Part shown: positions 1-8,560 of the stretch, one piece after another
Layout: each line of letters starts with the position of its first letter
Position numbering within the stretch: position 1 is the stretch's first letter
Assembly: GCA_965203985.1 (NCBI GenBank)
Contig: CBDBDS010000013.1
Span: 1 to 64,000 of the forward strand
Source of the DNA: Bin87 sp965203985
Lineage (GTDB): Bacteria; Chloroflexota; Dehalococcoidia; Lucifugimonadales; UBA3495
DNA length: 64,000 bases
Reading direction: 5' to 3'
The notes under the pieces: model-generated
Databases searched by the model: none
The model's input: only the letters and a program-made list of their open reading frames with translations
What the model was told of the DNA's origin: nothing
Translations under genes and position numbers: made by a program

Positions 1-1
1 C

Positions 2-106
2 GAACTGTATTTCTTCGACCCCAGCGGCAACCGGCTGGAACTCCGCGACCCCACCTGGACGGCGGGTATGCCCGAGCCGTCCTTTGAAGAGCTGGCCACT
101 GCCTAG
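2..106 (+). CDS. VOC-family (glyoxalase/dioxygenase-like) protein, C-terminal fragment
   Basis: The window opens inside this gene; only the last 34 codons are visible. The fragment contains FFDPSGNRLELRD, the closing strand typical of vicinal-oxygen-chelate (VOC) proteins, where the Glu of the N-x-L-E-L stretch is usually a metal ligand. The family includes extradiol dioxygenases, glyoxalases and antibiotic-resistance proteins. The substrate cannot be told from this piece. It lies 52 bp upstream of a SnoaL-like gene and an HpaB-type monooxygenase on the same strand, so it may be the ring-cleavage or isomerase partner of that cluster (inference). Confidence 0.75.
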   Translation, partial: ELYFFDPSGNRLELRDPTWTAGMPEPSFEELATA

Positions 107-158
107 ACGGTCACGCTGCCGCTAAGCACTGCGTACATTTTCGCAAGGAGCTTGAGCC

Positions 159-623
159 ATGAGCCTGGAAGACATTGAACGCCGGCTGCGCGCGCTGGAG
201 GACGTTGAGGAGATCAAGCGCCTCAAGGCCCGCTACTGCGCCTACTGCGACGACAACTACGACGCCGACGCCATCGCCGGCCTGTTTGTCGAGGACGCGG
301 TCTGGGACGGCGGCATCCGCGGCCGCGCCGAAGGCCGGGAAGGCATCCGCAACTTCTTCGTCAACGCGCCGAACCGGTTGCCCTTCGCCGTGCACATGGT
401 CATGAATCCCATCATCGAGGTGGACGGCGATACTGCCACCGGGGTCTGGTACCTGTTCCAGCCCTGCACCTACGCGGACGGTAACCGGGCGGTCTGGGGT
501 TCAGCGAGGTACGACGAGGAGTACGTGAGGGTCGACGGCGTCTGGATGTTCAAGCACCTGAAACTGACTTCCCACTTCTGGACTCCCTTCGACCAGGGAT
601 GGGTTGAAGCGCAATTCGTGTAG
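159..623 (+). CDS. SnoaL-like / NTF2-fold protein
   Basis: A 154-residue protein with the SnoaL_4/NTF2-like layout: an N-terminal helix (about residues 3-30, MSLEDIERRLRALEDVEEIK), then a charged turn with 'YCAYCDDNYDADAIAGLFVEDAVWDG' features and a beta-rich C-terminal half. This cone-shaped fold is used by polyketide cyclases, dehydratases, isomerases and the small subunit of ring-hydroxylating dioxygenases. The start is supported by AAGGAG about 10 bp upstream. It sits directly before an HpaB-family monooxygenase and within the same cluster as a Rieske dioxygenase pair, so a role in aromatic or enol processing is likely. The exact reaction is not visible. The full length is normal for the family. 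Confidence 0.8.
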   Translation: MSLEDIERRLRALEDVEEIKRLKARYCAYCDDNYDADAIAGLFVEDAVWDGGIRGRAEGREGIRNFFVNAPNRLPFAVHMVMNPIIEVDGDTATGVWYLFQPCTYADGNRAVWGSARYDEEYVRVDGVWMFKHLKLTSHFWTPFDQGWVEAQFV

Positions 624-716
624 GCAAACTCACAACCGGCAGCAAACATGGAGCAGTCGCAACAATCCAGTGCGCAAGCGGCCAATTGGATTTGCGCCAT
701 CGGGAGAAGGTGAAAT

Positions 717-2222
717 ATGCGAACTGGGGCTGATTACAAGGAGAGCCTGCACGACGGGCGCGACGTCTGGGTGCTGGGCGAGGGCGGCGTGGAAGACATC
801 ACCACCCACCCGTTCACATCAGCCATGGTGGACGAGTACGCAACCTGGTATGACCGCCACTTCGACCCCGACTGGCAGGACACACTTCTGACCAGGCCGG
901 ACAAAAGCGGCAACCGCCAGCCCGTCCTGCTCACCCCGCCGGAAACCGCCGACGATCTCAGACACCTGGGCAAGGCCATCAGCGCAACCCATTTCGCCGG
1001 CGGCGGAAACGTCACCCACACCCCGGCCTACGGAGCGTTGATCTCCCTGGGGCTGTTGAACGTCCTTTCCAGGGTGGACGAATCCAATGAGGAAATCGAG
1101 GTGGCCCGGGACTACCTGGAGTCGCTGCCCAAGGGCGGCCGGTTCCTGACCTACGCCGGCGGCGGACCGCTCATCGGCACGCGCCTCCGTCCGGATGAGA
1201 ACGACCGCGCCGCGATGCGGCTGGTCAGCGACACCGCCGACGGCATCGTGATCAGCGGCAAGATCCAGATGCACACCAGCACGGCCTTCGCCGAGGACCT
1301 GCTGGTATCGACGCGAAACGACATGCCGCCCGGAAGCGGCAAGTACCCCTGGTTCATCGTGCCGGTGAACGCCCCGGGCCTCAAGGTGGTGGCCCGGCGA
1401 CCCGCCGCCCGGCACAAGAACCCGTTCCTGTCCCCGTTGAGCGGCCGGTTCGACGAGCTCGATTCCATGGTCTGGTTCGACAACGTCTTCATCCCTCGCA
1501 ACCGCGTTTTCGGGGGAGAGCCCGCCAACCGGAACCGCCGCCAGGGGCTGGTGTGCTGGATGCTTTGGCATCACAGCTACGGCTGGCTGGCCAAGGCGGA
1601 ACTGACCCTGGGCCTCGCCCTGGCGCTGGCCGAGATCATGGGTCTCAAGGACAACCCGCAAACCATTGAGCAGCTTGTCGAGCTGACCGTCAACGTGCAG
1701 ACCACCCGCACCTGCATGACCGCGGCGGAGCTGGAACCGGAAACGACGGCCAGCGGGTACGTGCTGCCCAACCAGGTCCACGTGGCCGCCGCCGGCGTCA
1801 ACACCCTCCGGGTCCGCCAGCGCATGGGCGAAATCCTGCGCGGCCTGCCCGGCTCGTCGCTGATCAACGCTCCGGCCGACACCGACTTTGAAGACCCCAC
1901 GATGGCCGCTGAACTGGAGGACGCTTTCGGCGGAGGCGGGTACACGGCCATGCAACGGGCCGCGTTGCTCCAGCTCGCCTGGGACCAGGTGTCATCCGGG
2001 CTGGACGGACGCGAGGCGGCCTTCGAGCTCCACGCCAGCGGCGGGCTGGAGGCGTGGCGCCACCAACTGGCGGCCTGGTTCGACCGTCACAACGAACTGG
2101 CCAACAGCGTCCATGATCTTGTCCAGGTGGACATACCGCACATGGACCTGTCCAGCCTCCAGGAGGTTGCCCCGCCACCGCGCCGGATACCCCAGGTCAA
2201 CAGGGGAATACCCAACCCCTAG
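717..2222 (+). CDS. 4-hydroxyphenylacetate 3-hydroxylase (HpaB)-family flavin monooxygenase
   Basis: A 501-residue protein of the HpaB/4-hydroxybutyryl-CoA dehydratase superfamily. The N-terminal part begins TGADYKESLHDGRDVWVLGE, a signature opening of the family. The middle carries the acyl-CoA-dehydrogenase-like beta domain (about 130-280), with the 'WFDNVFIPRNRVF' stretch, and a helical C-terminal domain follows. Members use reduced FADH2 supplied by a separate reductase to ortho-hydroxylate phenols. No HpaC-like flavin reductase is present nearby. The start follows a GAGAAGGTG ribosome site. It is followed after 31 bp by an SDR gene and then by Rieske dioxygenase genes, which suggests one aromatic-oxidation unit. 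A second, divergent family member lies at 19456-20907. Confidence 0.9.
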   Translation: MRTGADYKESLHDGRDVWVLGEGGVEDITTHPFTSAMVDEYATWYDRHFDPDWQDTLLTRPDKSGNRQPVLLTPPETADDLRHLGKAISATHFAGGGNVTHTPAYGALISLGLLNVLSRVDESNEEIEVARDYLESLPKGGRFLTYAGGGPLIGTRLRPDENDRAAMRLVSDTADGIVISGKIQMHTSTAFAEDLLVSTRNDMPPGSGKYPWFIVPVNAPGLKVVARRPAARHKNPFLSPLSGRFDELDSMVWFDNVFIPRNRVFGGEPANRNRRQGLVCWMLWHHSYGWLAKAELTLGLALALAEIMGLKDNPQTIEQLVELTVNVQTTRTCMTAAELEPETTASGYVLPNQVHVAAAGVNTLRVRQRMGEILRGLPGSSLINAPADTDFEDPTMAAELEDAFGGGGYTAMQRAALLQLAWDQVSSGLDGREAAFELHASGGLEAWRHQLAAWFDRHNELANSVHDLVQVDIPHMDLSSLQEVAPPPRRIPQVNRGIPNP

Positions 2223-2253
2223 TCGAGCGACGACACGCACAGGCAGGTCAACT

Positions 2254-3021
2254 ATGGGACAGATGGACGGAATGGTCGCGATCGTCACCGGCGCCAGCCG
2301 GGGCCTGGGGCGGGCCATCGCCAAGGCGTACGCGGAGGAAGGCGCGAGCGTGGTCATCTCGGCCCGCAGTCAATCACCCACGGGTCTGCCCGGCACCCTG
2401 GAAGAAACGGCGAACGACATCAGGGATGCCGGCGGCGACGTCCTCGCCGTCAGTTGCGACGTGACCGACGAAGCGCAGGTCAACGATATGGTCCGCAAGG
2501 CGGTGGATAAGTACGGCAGGATCGACGTGCTGTTCAACAATGCCGGCATGATGGTGCTGGGTGAGACAATCATGGACATCGACGCCCCCCGCTGGGAGCA
2601 GCTGATGCGGATCAACGTCAACGGCCCTTATCTGTGCAGCCGGGCCGTGCTCCCGACCATGATCGAGCAGAGGCGCGGCAGCATCATCAACATCGGTTCG
2701 CGGATGGCCACCGACCCCAACCAGGGCGGCGGCGTCCTCTACAGCGCCAGCAAAGCGGCGGTGCACATGTTCAGCTACTGCCTGGCCGACGAGGTGCGCG
2801 AGCACAACATCGCCGTGAACATCCTCAGCCCCGGCGGCCTGCGCAGCGAGGGCTCGGCGGCAATCCCGTGGACGCAGCGGGACTGGCACGAGCGGGTAGA
2901 TCCCAGCGCAATCGGCCCGCTGGCAGTGTACCTGGCATTGCAGGACGCCAACACCTTCACCGGCCAACTGGCATCGCGGTTCGACTTCGGTACGACATGG
3001 GGGCCGGGCGTCGACTCGTAA
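2254..3021 (+). CDS. SDR-family NAD(P)-dependent oxidoreductase
   Basis: A 255-residue classical short-chain dehydrogenase. It shows the dinucleotide motif TGASRGLG near residue 12, the NNAG motif near residue 89, an 'IINIGS' strand and the catalytic Y-S-A-S-K tetrad segment. It would oxidise or reduce an alcohol or ketone with NAD(P)H in the cytosol. ATG at 2254 is taken as the start; a second ATG at 2263 (MDGMVAIV) is possible. The same frame is open far upstream but there overlaps the HpaB gene, so the longer version is not believed. Position between HpaB and the ring-hydroxylating dioxygenase fits a diol or alcohol dehydrogenase step (inference). Confidence 0.9.
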   Translation: MGQMDGMVAIVTGASRGLGRAIAKAYAEEGASVVISARSQSPTGLPGTLEETANDIRDAGGDVLAVSCDVTDEAQVNDMVRKAVDKYGRIDVLFNNAGMMVLGETIMDIDAPRWEQLMRINVNGPYLCSRAVLPTMIEQRRGSIINIGSRMATDPNQGGGVLYSASKAAVHMFSYCLADEVREHNIAVNILSPGGLRSEGSAAIPWTQRDWHERVDPSAIGPLAVYLALQDANTFTGQLASRFDFGTTWGPGVDS

Positions 3022-3129
3022 CTTCCCTTCCCGACGCCATCGCTGATCCGGGCTGCTTGTTGACAGGCCCGGACAAGGACTCTAGGCTGGCAGCACATTC
3101 GAAGCAACGCTGGGGACACGGGTGACTCT

Positions 3130-4452
3130 ATGGATATCAAAGACCTGATCATCGACGACCGTGAGCGGGGCGTTTTCCGAGTCCACCGGTCATCCATGAC
3201 CTCAACCGATCTGTTCGAACGGGAAAGGGAGTTCATCTTCAGCCGGTGCTGGATCTACCTCGGCCACGAGTCCGAGGTGGAGAACCCGGGAGACTACCGC
3301 CGCCGCGTGGTGGCGGGACGGCCGCTGTTCTTCGCCCGGGGACGGGATGGACAGGTGCGCGTGTTCCTCAATTCCTGTCCGCACCGGGGCGCGCTGATCT
3401 GCCGGCGGGACGCCGGGAACGCCGACGTCCTGCAGTGTTTCTATCACGCCTGGTCTTTCAACACCAACGGCGAACTGATCGGCGTCCCCGACCAGGAAGC
3501 CTACGGCCCGTTCTTCGACCGCAGCGAACTTGGTCTGAAGGAACCGCCCCGTGTGGAAAGCTACCGCGGCTTCTACTTCGTCAGCTTCAACCCCCATGCC
3601 GAGGACCTGGTCAGCTACCTGGCCGGCGCGCGGGAGTACCTCGACCTGATCATGGACCAGGCCGAGGAAGGGATGCGGGTGGTTGCCGGTTCCAACAAGT
3701 ACACCATGAAGGCCAACTGGAAGCTCTTGGTGGAAAACAGCCTGGACGGCTACCACCTGGTTCCGACGCACCAGACCTACCTGGACTACATCAGCGGTCT
3801 GGGCTCCGACGACAGCGGACAGACGGCGGCGTCCCGCATCGTGGGCAAGGCGCGGGCCCTGGGCAATGGCCACTGCGTGATCGAATCGCCGGTGCGCAAC
3901 GGCCGCCCCATCGCCCACTGGCACCCGCTGTTCGGCGAGGAGGCGCGGGAACCCATCGCACAGGTGCGCCAGCGCCTGGTGGACAAGTACGGCGAGGAGC
4001 GCACTTTCCGCATGGCTGACACCTCCCGGAACCTGATCATCTATCCCAACCTGGTGATCAACGACATCATGGCCATCACCGTCAGGTACTTCGAGCCCCT
4101 GGCCCCCGACAACATGGAGGTCACCGCCTGGCACCTGGTACCGCGAGAAGAGTCGGAATCAATGCTGGCCACCAGGCTGGACAGCTTCCTGACCTTCCTC
4201 GGCCCCGGCGGCTTCGCCACGCCCGACGACGTGGAGGCCCTGGAATCGTGCCAGATCGGTTTCCGCGCCACCGAAACCGAGTGGTCCGACATCTCCCGCG
4301 GCATGCTCCGGCCGGCCAAGTCCACCGACGAACTCCAGATGCGCGGATTCTGGCGCCAGTGGCACGCCAATATGCAGGGCCTCAGCAAGACCAACGTGCA
4401 GGACGCGCCGGTCGAGGAACTGGAAGGCGCGCTGGCCCTGGCAGACGACTGA
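3130..4452 (+). CDS. Aromatic ring-hydroxylating dioxygenase, alpha (large) subunit
   Basis: A 440-residue Rieske non-haem iron oxygenase. The Rieske [2Fe-2S] ligands are C83-P-H85 and C103-F-Y-H106. The catalytic domain carries the mononuclear-iron site, beginning with the N-S-L-D-G-Y-H209-x4-H214 motif, with an acidic ligand expected about residues 355-370 (TPDDVEALES). These enzymes add both atoms of O2 to an aromatic ring to give a cis-dihydrodiol, using electrons from a ferredoxin and reductase. Neither electron carrier is encoded nearby. The beta subunit follows after 22 bp, so the pair should form an alpha-beta oligomer. The substrate is not predictable from sequence alone. Confidence 0.93.
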   Translation: MDIKDLIIDDRERGVFRVHRSSMTSTDLFEREREFIFSRCWIYLGHESEVENPGDYRRRVVAGRPLFFARGRDGQVRVFLNSCPHRGALICRRDAGNADVLQCFYHAWSFNTNGELIGVPDQEAYGPFFDRSELGLKEPPRVESYRGFYFVSFNPHAEDLVSYLAGAREYLDLIMDQAEEGMRVVAGSNKYTMKANWKLLVENSLDGYHLVPTHQTYLDYISGLGSDDSGQTAASRIVGKARALGNGHCVIESPVRNGRPIAHWHPLFGEEAREPIAQVRQRLVDKYGEERTFRMADTSRNLIIYPNLVINDIMAITVRYFEPLAPDNMEVTAWHLVPREESESMLATRLDSFLTFLGPGGFATPDDVEALESCQIGFRATETEWSDISRGMLRPAKSTDELQMRGFWRQWHANMQGLSKTNVQDAPVEELEGALALADD

Positions 4453-4474
4453 CCCTTGCTCCATCAGGTGAACC

Positions 4475-4969
4475 ATGACAACCGTTAACCGGCCAACGCT
4501 GCGGGAGCAGGTGGAGGACTTCCTGTTCCGGGAAGCCGCCCTCCTGGACGACTGGCTCCTGGATGACTGGGTGGACCTTTTCACCGAAGACGCCCGGTAC
4601 ATCGTGCCCACCACCGACCTGCCGGAGGGCGACCCCAAGCGGGACCTGGTGTTCATCGACGATGACATCACGCGCCTGCGCGCCCGGGCGGTGCGGTTGA
4701 ACTCCCGCCACGCCCACCGCGAGTATCCGTGGTCGCGCACCCGCCGGTTCATTTCCAACGTTCGCGTTGCGGAAACCGACGACGGCGAGCTTGCGGTGAA
4801 CTCCAACGTGCTGGTCTACCGGTTCCGCGCCGGCGAGGGCGCGCCCTACGTCGGCAGCATCGAGTACGTCCTGCGGCGGGATGGAACCGACCTGAAAATC
4901 GCCTACCGCCGCGCGGTGCTGGACCTGGAAGCGCTGTCCTGGCACGGAGCGGTCAGCATCATCTTCTGA
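4475..4969 (+). CDS. Aromatic ring-hydroxylating dioxygenase, beta (small) subunit
   Basis: A 164-residue SnoaL/NTF2-fold small subunit of a Rieske dioxygenase. Typical features are the opening 'REQVEDFLFREAALLDDW' helix, then 'LFTEDARYIVP' and the 'RVAETDDGELAVNSNVLVYRFR' type strands. The subunit is mainly structural, helping the alpha subunit oligomerise. It follows the alpha gene by 22 bp with no terminator between, so they are almost certainly co-transcribed. The next gene, an SDR at 5122, is separated by a palindromic repeat, which may act on the transcript between them. Confidence 0.92.
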   Translation: MTTVNRPTLREQVEDFLFREAALLDDWLLDDWVDLFTEDARYIVPTTDLPEGDPKRDLVFIDDDITRLRARAVRLNSRHAHREYPWSRTRRFISNVRVAETDDGELAVNSNVLVYRFRAGEGAPYVGSIEYVLRRDGTDLKIAYRRAVLDLEALSWHGAVSIIF

Positions 4970-4985
4970 GCCCGTGGGCAATTTC

Positions 4986-5077
4986 GTCAGAAGCAGGATT
5001 TTCAAGATTATAGGATTGGCAAGATTGGGGAAACGCAATCCAGAAAATCCTAAAATCCGGCAAATCCTGCTTCTGAC
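4986..5077. repeat. Family A palindromic repeat (GTCAGAAGCAGG ends)
   Basis: A 92-bp imperfect palindrome. It begins GTCAGAAGCAGGATTTTC and ends with the reverse complement GCAAATCCTGCTTCTGAC. The arms are built of AGGATT-like blocks spaced about 9-11 bp. The RNA or single strand could fold into a long hairpin. Related copies lie at 19304, 39182, 44144, 53425 and 58403. Confidence 0.85.
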
Positions 5078-5121
5078 AAATGCCGGTAACCGTCTGCATT
5101 CCACACGGTAGAGGTTGACGT

Positions 5122-5943
5122 TTGAAACTCGAAGGCAAAACGGCGCTGGTCACCGGCACCAGCCCCAACATCATGGGCGGCATTGCTGAGGAACTGGCCC
5201 GCGCCGGCGCCAACCTGGTCTGCGTGGACATCCGCCAGGAGTACGCGGAGAAGTGCGCCGCGTCCATCGTCGCCGAGGGGCACGACGCCATGGGCGTCGT
5301 GTGCGACGTGACCGACGAGGCCCAGGTGGTCGCCGCCATCGCTCAGGCCACGGAACGCTTCGGCGGCATCGACATCCTGGCGAATGGCGCCGCCCTGTTC
5401 AACTTCAAGGGCGTGCTGGACATGCCCCTGGACGAGTGGCGACGCCAGACCGACATCATCCTCACCGGCGCGTTCCTGTTCACCAAGCACGTTGCCCACC
5501 AGATGATCCAGCAGGAACGCCAGGGCAACATCATCAACATCATCTCCACCGCCGGACACCAGGGCGAGCCCGGCAACGTGGGCTACGGCACCGCCAAGGC
5601 CGGGCTGCTCAACTTCACTCGCTCGGTGGCCATGGAACTTTCCAAGTACGGTATCCGGGTCAACAGCCTGACCCCGACCGCCACCAACGCGACGGAGGGT
5701 CGGGAACGCGCCGAACGGTGGGGCGTGGAATGGCCGCGGCCACGCGGGGGCCAGCGCGCCGCCGGCCTGCTGCCGGATGCCAGCCGGGGCGCTCCGCTGC
5801 TTCGGCTGCCCGGCCCGTCGCACTACGGCAAGGCGGCCGTCTTCCTGGCTTCCGACGACGCCGAGATGATCACCGGGTTCGACCTGCGCGTGGACGCCGG
5901 GGCGGTCTCGAAATACTGGATCTGGTCTCCGGGAGACGCGTAA
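5122..5943 (+). CDS. SDR-family oxidoreductase (possible cis-diol dehydrogenase)
   Basis: A 273-residue short-chain dehydrogenase starting with TTG (KLEGKTALVTG follows). An AGAGG ribosome site lies about 10 bp before. The glycine-rich turn reads TGTSPNIMGG rather than the usual TGxxxGxG, so the cofactor loop is unusual. The 'NGAA' motif replaces NNAG. The catalytic S and Y-G-T-A-K are present ('IISTAGHQGEPGNVGYGTAK'). The C-terminal part has an insert rich in Arg/Gly (about residues 200-235) before the usual 'DLRVDAGA' end. Placement after the dioxygenase subunits suggests it dehydrogenates the dihydrodiol (inference). Confidence 0.88.
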   Translation: MKLEGKTALVTGTSPNIMGGIAEELARAGANLVCVDIRQEYAEKCAASIVAEGHDAMGVVCDVTDEAQVVAAIAQATERFGGIDILANGAALFNFKGVLDMPLDEWRRQTDIILTGAFLFTKHVAHQMIQQERQGNIINIISTAGHQGEPGNVGYGTAKAGLLNFTRSVAMELSKYGIRVNSLTPTATNATEGRERAERWGVEWPRPRGGQRAAGLLPDASRGAPLLRLPGPSHYGKAAVFLASDDAEMITGFDLRVDAGAVSKYWIWSPGDA

Positions 5944-5962
5944 GCCCCGCTCGGCCGGCGCG

Positions 5963-7945
5963 TCAGCCGGCTTTGAGCTCCACCAGCGTCCGGTCCACGT
6001 CCTCCGCCTCCAGGGACAGCCGCTCCCACTCGTCCCACAGCGACTGCTCCTCTTCCTTGAGCATCCGGTACCGTTCGCCGGTATCCTCAAGCTGGGCCCG
6101 GTCTTCGAACTGATCGGGGTTGGCGAACATGGTCTCCAACTCCGATGTCACGGCTTCCCGTTCGGTGATGGCGGCGCCGATCTCATCGATCCGCGTCGCC
6201 AGTTGGCGGGCCTTCCGGCTCAGCGCCCGCTCCTCCTCTTCTCTGGGGGTCAGGGGACGCCGTGAACGTCGCCGACCCGAACCGTTTTCCACCGGGGCCG
6301 GGATCTCGTGCTCCGCGGCTGCGGCGGCGGGTTTCGCCTCCGCCTCCTGCTGCTTGCGGTACAGGTAGCCGTCGTAGTCGCCCGGGTAGACCCGAGGCAA
6401 CCCGCCGTCGATCTCGATGATCTTGTTGGCCACCTGGCGGATCAGCGTGCGGTCGTGGGTCACCAGGCAGATCGAACCCCGGTAGTCGCCCAGGGCGTCG
6501 GCAAGAATCTCCCGCGACGTGATGTCCAGGTGGTTGGTCGGCTCGTCCATGAGCAGGAAGTTGCTGGGCTGCAGCAGCAATTTGGCCAGCGCGACCCGCG
6601 CCTTTTCGCCGCCCGACAGCACGGATATGGGCTTGAGGATATCGTCGCCGCTGAACAGGAAGCCGCCCAGCGTGGTGCGCAGGTTCTGCTCCGATTCGGA
6701 CGGCGCGGCCTCCCGCAATTCTTCGAGGGGGGTATTGTCGGCGTGCAACAGGTCGAGGACATGCTGCGCGTAGTAGGCGGTGATCACGTTGTGGCCGAGC
6801 CGGCGCTCCCCGTGATCGATGGGCAGCACGCCGGCGAGTATTTTCAGCAACGTCGACTTGCCGGCGCCGTTGGGGCCGACCAACGCGACGCGGTCCCCTC
6901 GCTCCAGAGTCAGGTTCAAGCCGCGATACACCACGTTGTCGCCGTATGACTTGCCCACGCCGTCGAGTCGCATGATGTCGGAACCGCTGCGCGGAGGTTC
7001 CGGGAACGTGTAGTTGACCTTGCGAGTGGCCCGGGGCAACTCGATGATCTCGATCCGCTCCAATTGCTTCAGCCGGCTCTGCACCTGCCTCGCCTTGGTG
7101 GCCTTGTACCGGAACCGCTCGACGAACCGCATCTGCCGCTGGATCTCGCGTTCCTGGCGGGCAGCGGCGGCCTGCTTGATTTCCAGGGCACGTTCCCGGG
7201 CGACCAGGTAACCGTCGTAGTTGCCGTGATGGTGCACCACCTCTCCCGGCTCGATGGCCAGGATCCGGTTGGCTACCGTATTCAGAAAGGCGCGGTCATG
7301 GGACGTTATGATCACGCCGCCGGGGAACGACGACAAGTACTTCTCGAACCACAGGTTGGCCTCGAGGTCCAAGTGGTTCGTCGGCTCGTCCAGCAGCAGG
7401 ACATCCGGATTGCGGAACAGCAGGCGAGCCAGTTCGGCGCGCATGATCCAGCCGCCGCTGAACTCGCGCATGTCCCGGGAGAAGTCGCTGTCCTTGAACC
7501 CCAGGCCCGACAGGATCGCCTTGGCCTCGTGGTCCCGGTCGGCGCCTCCGGCGGCTTCCAGTTCCCCGTCCAGTTGCGACAGCCGGTCCATCAACTCCTG
7601 CTGCTGCGCCGGGTCGGCGGCCAGCGACAGGGCATCCCGCGTGTCCGCAATCTGGTCCGTTAGCGCGACCACTTCGGCATCGGCGGCCAGCACCTCCTCC
7701 AGCAACGACCGGCCCGCGAATGAGCCCGGCTCCTGCTTCAGGTACCCGACCGTCGTGTTGCGCCGTCCGGCAATGGAACCCGAATCCGGCAGGGTATCGC
7801 CGGCCAGGATATCCAGCAGCGTTGTCTTGCCGGAACCGTTGGCGCCGATCAGCGCGATACGATCGCCGGCCGCCGTGGAGAGGTTCAGCCCGCTGAACAG
7901 CGTTCGTTCAGAGTAGGCCTTGCTGATGTCGGATGCGACGAGCAT
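5963..7945 (-). CDS. ABC-F family ATP-binding protein (Uup/EttA-like)
   Basis: A 660-residue soluble protein with two ABC ATPase domains and no membrane segments. Walker A motifs are GANGSGKTT (about 34-42) and GPNGAGKST (about 355). Each half has an FSGG or LSGG signature and a Walker B LL(L/M)DEPTNHLD, the extended form typical of ABC-F proteins. The linker between the domains is helical and basic ('FRYKATKARQVQSRLKQLER'), as in the P-site tRNA-interaction motif. The C-terminal about 90 residues are a charged coiled coil like Uup's. ABC-F proteins act on the ribosome to relieve stalled translation or give antibiotic protection. It ends 19 bp from the convergent SDR gene. Confidence 0.92.
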   Translation of the reverse strand: MLVASDISKAYSERTLFSGLNLSTAAGDRIALIGANGSGKTTLLDILAGDTLPDSGSIAGRRNTTVGYLKQEPGSFAGRSLLEEVLAADAEVVALTDQIADTRDALSLAADPAQQQELMDRLSQLDGELEAAGGADRDHEAKAILSGLGFKDSDFSRDMREFSGGWIMRAELARLLFRNPDVLLLDEPTNHLDLEANLWFEKYLSSFPGGVIITSHDRAFLNTVANRILAIEPGEVVHHHGNYDGYLVARERALEIKQAAAARQEREIQRQMRFVERFRYKATKARQVQSRLKQLERIEIIELPRATRKVNYTFPEPPRSGSDIMRLDGVGKSYGDNVVYRGLNLTLERGDRVALVGPNGAGKSTLLKILAGVLPIDHGERRLGHNVITAYYAQHVLDLLHADNTPLEELREAAPSESEQNLRTTLGGFLFSGDDILKPISVLSGGEKARVALAKLLLQPSNFLLMDEPTNHLDITSREILADALGDYRGSICLVTHDRTLIRQVANKIIEIDGGLPRVYPGDYDGYLYRKQQEAEAKPAAAAAEHEIPAPVENGSGRRRSRRPLTPREEEERALSRKARQLATRIDEIGAAITEREAVTSELETMFANPDQFEDRAQLEDTGERYRMLKEEEQSLWDEWERLSLEAEDVDRTLVELKAG

Positions 7946-8085
7946 GGGCAGGCAATGGTGGAGGATTCGGCCGTCAATCGCCGCCCGGACGGGGCGGTGT
8001 CAGATTGACCTCACCGCACACGCGGAAGTCGCGCCCACCACCACCGGCGGCGGGCGCTGTTGCCAAAAAGGGGGCGGCGGTCGGT

Positions 8086-8319
8086 CTAGTCTTCGCGGAT
8101 GTCTTCACCGGCGTCCACGCGGAACCCCACGCCCAGCTTGACCTGGTACCAGTTGGCGCGCCCATCGTCGATGGTGCCACGGATTTCCCGCACCTCGAAC
8201 CAGTCCAGGTTTCGGATCGTCTGGGCCGCCCGCGCGATCGCGCCGTCAATGGCCTCCTGCAAATTGGCGCTGGAGGATCCCACCAGCTCGACTACCTTGT
8301 AAGTGCTTCCTACTGCCAT
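8086..8319 (-). CDS. Dodecin-family flavin-binding protein
   Basis: A 77-residue protein that matches dodecins along its full length: the opening 'YKVVELVGSSS', the helix 'EEAI-like DGAIARAAQTIRN', the flavin-stacking Trp in LDWFEV and the closing strand YQVKLGVGFRV. Dodecins assemble into hollow dodecamers that store FMN, FAD or related flavins. This fits a genome rich in flavin-dependent oxygenases. It lies 140 bp upstream of the ABC-F gene on the same strand and is probably transcribed alone. Confidence 0.92.
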   Translation of the reverse strand: MAVGSTYKVVELVGSSSANLQEAIDGAIARAAQTIRNLDWFEVREIRGTIDDGRANWYQVKLGVGFRVDAGEDIRED

Positions 8320-8560
8320 TTTCTCACTCCATTATGTATGCGGATGTTGCCGTTTTCGCGCTTCCGTTTATCGCGCCCAAGTATAATATGCCCCGTGACC
8401 CGATTGGGCAACCGGGAGCACGGTCAGTTTTCACCCCGATTCCCTGGCTACTGCACCGGCACCCGCCGTGTTGCTGACTGTTTCCTGCCTTGGTACCGGC
8501 TGCGACGACCGACGCGCTTGCCTTGCTTGACGCCCGTCAACAAAACCTAACCTCTCCCTT

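Noticed and set aside
1888..2253. A longer N-terminus for the SDR at 2254
   Set aside because: The upstream part overlaps the HpaB gene and lacks any SDR-like sequence; the fold begins right after ATG 2254.
8391..8560. A riboswitch before the MetE-like gene (SAM or cobalamin)
   Set aside because: The leader lacks the conserved blocks of either class, unlike the clear cobalamin element at 58669.
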